From Chloroflexota bacterium (GTDB lineage: Bacteria > Chloroflexota > Anaerolineae > Aggregatilineales > Phototrophicaceae): DNA of 14,530 nt. Below the pieces are notes generated by a model, which was given only the letters and a program-made list of their open reading frames with translations, made no database searches and was not told the origin of the DNA. Numbering within the stretch: the stretch's first letter is position 1; every line of letters begins with the position of its first letter. Location: assembly GCA_026706395.1 (NCBI GenBank), contig JAPOYU010000138.1, forward strand, positions 1 through 14,530, written 5' to 3'. Positions 5,728-11,893 of this stretch are shown piece by piece. A program made the translations under genes and the position numbers.

Positions 5728-6687
5728 TTGAGGGTCTATTTAGTAAGAAGGATTATCGAACTCCTACCCGTTCTCTTCCTGGCATCCATCGCTGTCTTCT
5801 TGCTTTTACACCTGGCACCGGGCGACCCATCGTATTTCGTAGCTGGTCGTGACGCGACTCCGGAGGAGCTGGAAGCTGTTCGGAAGAGAATGGGCCTCGA
5901 CAAACCCCTGCATGTTCAATATCTCATCTGGCTAGGCGATATTCTGCAGGGGGATCTCGGGGAGTCGGCGCTGAGCCACCAACCAGTATCCAGGCTGATC
6001 TGGGCGAGGCTGCCAGCGACCCTTCATTTGGCGGTCGCCGGCTTCCTCGTGACGATTTTGATCTCCATGCTGGCGGGTGTGCCGGGCGCGCTGCGGCCCA
6101 ACTCGAAAGTGGATCACTTCTGGTCGGCCTACAGCGCGGCGGCTTTCGGCATTCCCGTCTTCTGGCTGGGGATCCTATTCATCCTGCTTTTCTCAGTCCG
6201 TCTTCGCTGGCTGCCTCCCTCCGGCTACGTTAGTTTCCTGGATGATCCACTGCGCAGTGTGCGATTCCTGCTGATGCCCGCGTTCACGCTTGGCATTGCG
6301 AATTCGGGCGTCCTCTCCCGCTTCATCAAGTTTTCCATATTGGAGACGCTTCAGCAGGACTACATTCGTACGGCGCGCGCGAAGGGGTTGGCGGAGTGGA
6401 TCGTCATCAGGCGCCACGCCCTCAGGAACGCGCTGATTCCGGTGGTGACGGTCGCGGCCCTCATGGTTGGCCGGCTGCTCGGCGGGGCTGTCGTGATCGA
6501 GGTCGTCTTCGCCTGGCCCGGGTTGGGCCGGCTGCTGCTGGAAGGCATCAACAATCGCGATTATCCTGTTGTACAGGCGACGCTGCTCTTCGTCGTCTTC
6601 ATCTTTGTGATCGTTAATCTCATTACAGACTTTCTGTATGTCTATCTCGATCCGCGAGTCCAGTTGCAGAGGAGTAGCGCGGCATGA
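5728..6687 (+). CDS. DppB-type ABC transporter permease
   Basis: 319 residues beginning at a TTG; the start is fixed by the typical family N-terminus (RVYLVRRIIELLPVLF, then LLLHLAPGDP at 25-34). Six membrane spans fit, roughly at residues 9-29, 97-125, 130-155, 170-195, 240-262 and 285-308. The permease signature YIRTARAKGL with RRHALRNALIPVVT (about 212-241) is the cytoplasmic EAA loop that contacts an ATPase subunit. It forms the inner-membrane channel with the DppC-type partner downstream. The ribosome site is weak (GAGCG about 7 nt before TTG), consistent with lower expression than the binding protein. No ATPase gene follows, so it must borrow one from elsewhere. Confidence 0.95.
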   Translation: MRVYLVRRIIELLPVLFLASIAVFLLLHLAPGDPSYFVAGRDATPEELEAVRKRMGLDKPLHVQYLIWLGDILQGDLGESALSHQPVSRLIWARLPATLHLAVAGFLVTILISMLAGVPGALRPNSKVDHFWSAYSAAAFGIPVFWLGILFILLFSVRLRWLPPSGYVSFLDDPLRSVRFLLMPAFTLGIANSGVLSRFIKFSILETLQQDYIRTARAKGLAEWIVIRRHALRNALIPVVTVAALMVGRLLGGAVVIEVVFAWPGLGRLLLEGINNRDYPVVQATLLFVVFIFVIVNLITDFLYVYLDPRVQLQRSSAA

Positions 6688-6721
6688 CCTGGGCCGATGA
6701 GGCCTGAGGCGCCCATGCCGC
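6679..6721 (+). other. Strong intercistronic stem-loop at the end of the dppB-like gene
   Basis: GCGGCATG (6679-6686) pairs perfectly with CATGCCGC (6714-6721). Inside the loop a second stem, GGCC (6692-6695) with GGCC (6701-6704), can form around GATGA. The outer stem contains the permease stop codon and fills most of the gap to the next gene. It is a likely RNA-processing, stability or translation-tuning element. There is no T-tract, so it is not an obvious terminator. Confidence 0.5.
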
Positions 6722-6743
6722 CGGCGAGGCTGCCGGTTCACTT

Positions 6744-7607
6744 ATGGACAATGACAATGCCGGGCATCGCTCACGCGAATTCTTGAAGCGACTCTTGGTC
6801 AGCAGGTCGGGCCGCTTCGGCCTAGGCCTGGTGCTTGTGCTGGTCCTTCTCTCGCTCTTCGCTCCGCTGGTAGTCCCATTTTCGCCCCTGGAGATGAACC
6901 GGGGAGACGAGTTTGACCCACCGTCCGCCCGCTACATATTTGGTACCGACCAGTTTGGGCGGGACATATTCAGCCGGGTCCTCTATGGCGGGCGGATCTC
7001 TCTGCTTGTGGGCTTTGGCAGTGTTGGGGTGGCGGCGCTGATCGGGGTGGGTAGCGGGCTGCTTGCGGGCTACTTCCTGGGTTTGGTCGATACGGCAATC
7101 ATGCGGCTCTGGGACGTACTGCTCGCCTTCCCGAACATTTTTCTGGGCATCGCTGTGGTTGCAGTCCTGGGGCCGGGGCAGCTCGTCTCCGCGCTGGCGA
7201 TTGCGGTGATGAATATGCCCCATTTCTCCCGCATAGCGCGCGCGGCTGTCGTCGCTGAAAAGGAAAAGGAGTATGTCGAGGCGGCGCGCGCTATTGGCGC
7301 GAGCGATAGGCGGATAGTCATCAAGAGCATCCTGCCCAACACGATTCCGCCCTTGCTCGCTCAGATCGCGACCGCCATCCCGCGGGCTATCCTGTTGGAG
7401 GCATCACTTAGTTTCCTGGGTCTCGGCACGCAGCCGCCACGCCCGTCGTGGGGCAACATGCTGGAGGATAGCCGGGAGTTCCTCTGGCGCGCGCCCTGGT
7501 ACGGGCTCTTCCCCGGCCTCGCGCTCTTCCTGCTGGTGCTCGGCCTGATCTTCCTTTCCAATACGATCCGCGATCTGCTGGATCCAACCCGCCAGAATAT
7601 CGAGTGA
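6744..7607 (+). CDS. DppC-type ABC transporter permease
   Basis: 287 residues, the usual length. A basic cytoplasmic start (SREFLKRLLVSRSGR) precedes the first span (about 25-46). The DppC hallmark FGTDQFGRDIFSRVLYGG runs from about residue 66, followed by further spans. The EAA loop is YVEAARAIGASDRRIVIKSI with LPNTIPPLL (about 177-205), and the end LFPGLALFLLVLGLIFL then RDLLDPT is also typical. It pairs with the DppB-type protein to form the importer channel. The ATG at 6744 is the first start giving the family N-terminus; its ribosome site is poor (GGCGAGG about 15 nt upstream). Its stop is 8 nt before the PLP-enzyme ATG, linking transport genes to the enzymes. Confidence 0.95.
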   Translation: MDNDNAGHRSREFLKRLLVSRSGRFGLGLVLVLVLLSLFAPLVVPFSPLEMNRGDEFDPPSARYIFGTDQFGRDIFSRVLYGGRISLLVGFGSVGVAALIGVGSGLLAGYFLGLVDTAIMRLWDVLLAFPNIFLGIAVVAVLGPGQLVSALAIAVMNMPHFSRIARAAVVAEKEKEYVEAARAIGASDRRIVIKSILPNTIPPLLAQIATAIPRAILLEASLSFLGLGTQPPRPSWGNMLEDSREFLWRAPWYGLFPGLALFLLVLGLIFLSNTIRDLLDPTRQNIE

Positions 7608-7615
7608 GGCCAAGT

Positions 7616-8812
7616 ATGAATCGAGACCTTGAAGGCGAGATGGGCATCTATCAGGAACTAGGATTGCAGGGTGTTATCGTAGCAACTGGCAACTTCACCG
7701 AGCTGGGCGGATCGCTCATGCCAGGGGAGGTCCTGGCGGCGATGCAGGCTGCGGCGCGCTCCTTCGTAAGCATACCGGCACTGCACGAGAAGGCGGGGCA
7801 GGTCATCGCCGATGTTACCGGCGCGGAAGCGGGCTACGTGACGTCGGGCGCCGCGGCGGGCCTGGTGCTGGGGACGGCCGCGTGCATGACCGGGAGCGAT
7901 CGGGCAGCGATTCAGCAGCTGCCCGATACTGACGGCCTGAAGAATGAGATTGTAATCCACAAGGCGCACAGCAACCACTACAACCGGATGTTTCGGCTGG
8001 CAGGGGCGACGGTGAAAGAGGTAGGCTATGGCGCTCATCGTACATTGCCGTGGCAGCTTGAAAGCGCGATCAACGAGAGAACCGCGGCCATCATCTACGT
8101 CGTGGCTCAATTTCTGGTGGCTCAGACGGCGCTCCCCTTGCCGGAAGTCGTGCGCATAGCGCGGGCGAAAGGCGTACCCGTCATCGTAGACGCGGCCAAC
8201 GAACTCCCGCCGATCGAGAACCTGCGAAAATTCATCGAGATGGACGCGGACCTGGTTATCTTCAGCGGCGGGAAGGACCTGCAGGGACCGCAGCCCTCAG
8301 GGTTTATATGCGGCCGGCAGGATCTGATCGCGGCCTGCGCGCTGAACGGCGCCCCGAACCACGGTATCGGGCGACCTATGAAGGTCGGAAAAGAAGAGAT
8401 CGTTGGATTGGTAGCGGCGCTGAAACGGTATGTGAGGCTCGATCACGAGGCGCGCCTTGCGCGATGGGAGCAACAGGTATCCCTGATCGTCGACGGACTG
8501 GCAGATATTGAGCGCCTGAGTGTGAGCCGAGTCTTCCCGGACTACACTGGCCGCCCGGTGCCGCGCGCCTGGCTGACCTGGGACGAAGACACGGCGGGCC
8601 TCTCCAAGCAGGCGGTGCTGGGTGCCCTCGTGCAGGGGTCGCCCACTATCCGGGTGCTGGAAGAATACGCCGGGAAGGGGCTCCTCATCGACCCAACAAC
8701 TCTTCTCGACGGACAGGAAACGATCATCGCCGAACGTCTTCAGACGATCTTCGCCGCTCGAGGCAACGTGCCCCAGTCCTCGGCGCCGGGCAAGTACGCA
8801 GGTAGCCTTTGA
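7616..8812 (+). CDS. SelA/DgaE-like PLP-dependent enzyme (aminotransferase class V fold)
   Basis: 398 residues of a fold-type I PLP enzyme related to L-seryl-tRNA(Sec) selenium transferase and D-glucosaminate-6-phosphate ammonia-lyase (DgaE). Landmarks are the start IYQELGLQGVIVATGNFT and LGGSLMP, the cofactor-binding turn VTSGAAAGLVLGTA, VIVDAANELPP with Asp192 for the pyridine nitrogen, and FSGGKDLQGPQPSGF with Lys220 as the likely Schiff-base lysine. The DAANELPP and GGKxxxGPQxSG strings are characteristic of this SelA-like subfamily, not of true SelA, which has a tRNA-binding region. Likely chemistry is alpha,beta-elimination or racemisation on a D-amino acid derivative; the substrate is unknown. 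I chose ATG 7616 because GAGG (7606-7609) is well spaced. GTG 7604 and ATG 7640 are alternatives, and 7640 fits the usual family N-terminus. Confidence 0.85.
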   Translation: MNRDLEGEMGIYQELGLQGVIVATGNFTELGGSLMPGEVLAAMQAAARSFVSIPALHEKAGQVIADVTGAEAGYVTSGAAAGLVLGTAACMTGSDRAAIQQLPDTDGLKNEIVIHKAHSNHYNRMFRLAGATVKEVGYGAHRTLPWQLESAINERTAAIIYVVAQFLVAQTALPLPEVVRIARAKGVPVIVDAANELPPIENLRKFIEMDADLVIFSGGKDLQGPQPSGFICGRQDLIAACALNGAPNHGIGRPMKVGKEEIVGLVAALKRYVRLDHEARLARWEQQVSLIVDGLADIERLSVSRVFPDYTGRPVPRAWLTWDEDTAGLSKQAVLGALVQGSPTIRVLEEYAGKGLLIDPTTLLDGQETIIAERLQTIFAARGNVPQSSAPGKYAGSL

Positions 8813-10380
8813 TGTTTGACATCGTAATTAGCAGTGGCCGCATAGTCGATGGCAGTGGCAACCCCTGGTATTACGGCGATGTGGGTGTGCGCGGCGACCG
8901 GATCGAGGCTATTGACGATCTGTCCGCGGCGACTGCCAGCCGCGTCATCGATGCTCAAGGGAAAATTGTCTGTCCCGGCTTCATGGATATGCACGCCCTC
9001 TCGGACATCATGCTGCTCGCTGAACCCGAGCACGAGGGCAAGATTCGCCAGGGCATCACTACCGAATTGCTCGGCAACGACGGTCTCTCGTACGCGCCGG
9101 TCGCGCCTCCTCTCCTCCAGGAACTGCGCCGCTATCTTTCAGGCCTGTATGGCAACCCGGGAATCGCCTGGAACTGGGGTTCGGTGCGAGACTATCTCGC
9201 CCGTTTCGACGGCCGCGTGGCGGTGAACGTCGCCTACCTCATTCCGCAATGCGTCGTTCGACTGGGCGCTATGGGTTGGCAGCGGCGTTCTCCCTCCGAG
9301 CGCGAGATCACGGCGATGCAGGCATTGATTGAGCAGGGGATGCAGGATGGCGCGGTGGGTTTCTCAACTGGCCTTTCCTATCCCCCGAATTCCTACGCCG
9401 GCGCCGATGAGCTGATCCGGTTGTGCCGCACGATGGCGAGGCACAATGGTTTCTATGTCACGCACATGAGGAACTATTTCGACCAGATATTCGAGGCTCT
9501 CAGGGAGGCAATCCGGATCGGCCGCGAGGCGCAGGTCCCCGTGATGATCTCCCACCTGAAGATTGGTTCGCAGCGGCATCGGGGCAGAGCCGAAGAAATC
9601 CTGGCGCTCATCGAGGAGGCTCGGCGCGAGGGCGTTGATGTAACGATGAACTGCTACCCCTACCAGGCTGGCAGCGGACCTCTCTTCCGCCTGCTGCCGG
9701 GTTGGAGCGCGGAAGGGGGACCGGAGGCCATGGCTGCTAGGCTGTCCCAGGCCTCCACGCGGCGAGAGATCGCAGCCTATTTCAGCGAGGCCGACTTCGA
9801 CTGGCGTGCTTGCGCGATCGCCGCCGTCGGCAGCAAGGCGAACAAGCAGCTGGAAGGCCAGACCTTCGACCGTGCGATCCGCGATTCCGCAAAGGAACCG
9901 GTCGATTTCATCTGTGATCTGCTCCTCGATGAGGACTTCGAGGTATCCATCATAAACTTCGCCGGGGACGAAGCTGAAACCGCCGAAGACATCAAGGCCG
10001 TGATGACTCATCCGGCAACGATGGTCTGCACCGATGGACTGCTCGTCGGGCGCAGCCCCCATCCCCGGACCTTCGGCGCCTTCGCTCGTTACCTGCGGCT
10101 CTACGCGCGCGAGCAGCAAGCGCTCAGCTGGGAGGAGGCGATTCGCAAGATTACCTCGCTGCCGGCTCAACGGCTGCGACTCCAAACTCGGGGCTTGCTG
10201 AAGCGCGGTTTTTCAGCTGATATCGTCGTACTTGATCCTGAGCGCGTCAGCGACCGCTCGACATTTGAAGACGGCCGCCAATACGCTACCGGCATTGACC
10301 AAGTCATCGTCAACGGGCGCCCGACACTAGACGACGGGCGCCACACCGGGGCAAGAGCCGGCCGGGCGCTGCGAGGCTAA
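8812..10380 (+). CDS. N-acyl-D-amino-acid deacylase (D-aminoacylase)-like amidohydrolase with altered metal site
   Basis: 522 residues. The start FDIVISSGRIVDGSGNPWY and PGFMDMHALSD are typical of amidohydrolase-superfamily D-aminoacylases, which hydrolyse N-acyl-D-amino acids to D-amino acid plus carboxylate. Retained ligands by alignment to the Alcaligenes enzyme, from memory, are His61, His218 (THMRN), His248 (ISHLK) and Asp408 (CTDG). Differences are Leu63 where the HxH motif needs its second His (codon CTC at 8998-9000, one base from CAC), and Asp90 (GNDG) where the archetype has Cys96 (GNCG). The Asp variant is, as I recall, normal in a related subfamily; the Leu is not. ATG 8812 overlaps the preceding TGA (TGATG), with an AGGT ribosome site. 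Cytoplasmic, no signal peptide. It may be active with one metal, altered in specificity, or impaired. Confidence 0.85.
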   Translation: MFDIVISSGRIVDGSGNPWYYGDVGVRGDRIEAIDDLSAATASRVIDAQGKIVCPGFMDMHALSDIMLLAEPEHEGKIRQGITTELLGNDGLSYAPVAPPLLQELRRYLSGLYGNPGIAWNWGSVRDYLARFDGRVAVNVAYLIPQCVVRLGAMGWQRRSPSEREITAMQALIEQGMQDGAVGFSTGLSYPPNSYAGADELIRLCRTMARHNGFYVTHMRNYFDQIFEALREAIRIGREAQVPVMISHLKIGSQRHRGRAEEILALIEEARREGVDVTMNCYPYQAGSGPLFRLLPGWSAEGGPEAMAARLSQASTRREIAAYFSEADFDWRACAIAAVGSKANKQLEGQTFDRAIRDSAKEPVDFICDLLLDEDFEVSIINFAGDEAETAEDIKAVMTHPATMVCTDGLLVGRSPHPRTFGAFARYLRLYAREQQALSWEEAIRKITSLPAQRLRLQTRGLLKRGFSADIVVLDPERVSDRSTFEDGRQYATGIDQVIVNGRPTLDDGRHTGARAGRALRG

Positions 10381-10384
10381 GCGG

Positions 10385-11893
10385 ATGCGCATCGCTGTGG
10401 GCGGCATCATGCACGAGTCGAATACCTTTAACCAAAGGCTTACCTCGCTTGAGGCCTTTCGCCTGCAGCGAGGCGACGAACTTGTGAGCTGGTGGCGCGA
10501 CAGTCCTCATGAGGTCGGTGGCTTTATCGCTGGCGCGGAGTGCTTCGGCTACCAGTTGTTCCCGGCATCGATGGCGCAGGCAACCCCGGGCGGAATGGTG
10601 ACCCGAGAAGCCTTCGAGCGTTTGACGCAGGAACTGCTGGAGCGTCTCTCTCGCGCTCCCCATCTGGACGGGCTGCTGCTCGCCCTCCACGGTGCGATGG
10701 TAAGTGAGGTCCACGCAGACGCGGACGGCGAGGTGCTGCGACGCTTGCGGGAGCAAGTCGGCGCAGACTTCCCGCTCGTGGTCACTCATGATTACCACGC
10801 GAATGTCTCCCGACAGGTCGTGGAGTTGAGCACCGCTCTCATCATCTATAGAAGCTACCCTCACCTCGACCACCGCGAGCGAGGGCTGCAGGCCGCCAGC
10901 GTGATCGCCCGGACGATCCGGGGCGAGATTGAGCCGGTCCAGGCGCTGGTGAAACCACCCATGCTGTTGAATATCGTCCACCAGAACACGAACCTGCCGC
11001 CGATGGATCGTGTCATGGAGGCGGTGTGCGCTCTGGAGGAGCAGCCAGCCATCGTGGCGGCGAGCGTAGCCGGCGGTTACCAGTACGCGGACGTACCCGA
11101 GCTGGGACCGGCGGCGGTGGTGGTGGCGGACGGCGCGCCCGCGCTGGCGCGGCAGGAGGCCAAGCGGCTCGCCGACCATCTGTGGGCGATCCGGGAGCGG
11201 CTGCATTTCAAGCTGCCCGATGTGGCGCGCGCGGTACGAGAGGCAAGTGCGAGCGAAAGCAGGCCGGTCATTCTCGTCGACATGGGAGACAACATCGGGG
11301 GCGGCTCAAGTGGCGACAGCACCTTCATCCTCCAGGAGTTGCTGTGGCAGGGCGTTACGGGTTGGGTCGTCGTGCTCGCCGACCCGGAGGCCGTTGCCGC
11401 CTGCGCTCGCGCCGGGATTGGCGCCGCCCTTCAGCTTCATGTTGGCGGCAAGCGGGACGACCTGCATGGGGAGCCGGTCGAGGTCAGCGGGCGCGTCAAG
11501 TGTCTTCACGACGGCCGCTACGAGGAAAGCGAGGTGCGTCATGATGGGCAGCGCTACCATGATCAGGGCCTGACCGCTCTCTTGGAAATAGGCGGCCCCC
11601 CCAATGCAAAAGCGAGCTATCTGCTGCTGACCAGTCGACGGCAGACGCCATTCAGCCTGCAGCAGCTTCTAAGCGTGGGGCTGCAGCCTACCCAACAGAA
11701 TGTTCTGGTCGTGAAGGCCGCCATCGCCTATCGCGCCGCGTACGAACCCATTGCCGGCGCGATCATTGAGATCGACAGCCCGGGCGTCACCACTGTGAAT
11801 CCAGCCCGCTTCCGCTATCGCAATGCTCCCGCTCTTTGGGGGCTGCCCGCGAGCGCCAATACAGAAGAGGCTAAGTATGACAAGCCGCATTGA
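10385..11893 (+). CDS. M81-family metallopeptidase (MlrC-like)
   Basis: 502 residues covering both MlrC domains. The N-terminal domain starts MRIAVGGIMHESNTF (His10-Glu11), has DGLLLALHGAM (His102) and THDYHANVS with the D-x-H pair Asp136/His138, then His160 in SYPHLDHRERG. The C-terminal domain starts near residue 299 with DMGDNIGGGSSGDSTF. The spacing of His102, Asp136, His138 and His160 matches the zinc-site spacing I recall for MlrC, the enzyme that cuts linearised microcystin at a D-Glu-containing bond. Most M81 members have unknown substrates. GAGG at 10373-10376 is 8 nt before the ATG, and the previous stop is 4 nt away. Cytoplasmic. Beside a D-aminoacylase homologue it probably cleaves an amide in an unusual or D-residue-containing peptide. 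Confidence 0.92.
   Translation: MRIAVGGIMHESNTFNQRLTSLEAFRLQRGDELVSWWRDSPHEVGGFIAGAECFGYQLFPASMAQATPGGMVTREAFERLTQELLERLSRAPHLDGLLLALHGAMVSEVHADADGEVLRRLREQVGADFPLVVTHDYHANVSRQVVELSTALIIYRSYPHLDHRERGLQAASVIARTIRGEIEPVQALVKPPMLLNIVHQNTNLPPMDRVMEAVCALEEQPAIVAASVAGGYQYADVPELGPAAVVVADGAPALARQEAKRLADHLWAIRERLHFKLPDVARAVREASASESRPVILVDMGDNIGGGSSGDSTFILQELLWQGVTGWVVVLADPEAVAACARAGIGAALQLHVGGKRDDLHGEPVEVSGRVKCLHDGRYEESEVRHDGQRYHDQGLTALLEIGGPPNAKASYLLLTSRRQTPFSLQQLLSVGLQPTQQNVLVVKAAIAYRAAYEPIAGAIIEIDSPGVTTVNPARFRYRNAPALWGLPASANTEEAKYDKPH

Noticed and set aside
5018..5728. 236-codon - strand frame opposite the binding-protein gene
   Set aside because: Codon-shadow of a clear gene in GC-rich DNA; the translation is Arg/Leu/Val-heavy with no motif. 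The same applies to the long - strand frames at 9364-10185, 10310-11206 and 12381-13160.
7604..7615. GTG at 7604 as start of the PLP enzyme (GTGA overlap with the permease stop)
   Set aside because: Possible, but the GAGG that serves ATG 7616 would then lie inside the coding region, and the four extra residues are not typical of the family.
11823..11876. Longer start for the DUF3604 gene at an ATG at 11823
   Set aside because: It would lie 71 nt inside the M81 gene, and the added residues (MLPLFGGCPR) look like a shadow of that gene. ATG 11877 has a well-spaced GAGG site and a normal N-terminus.
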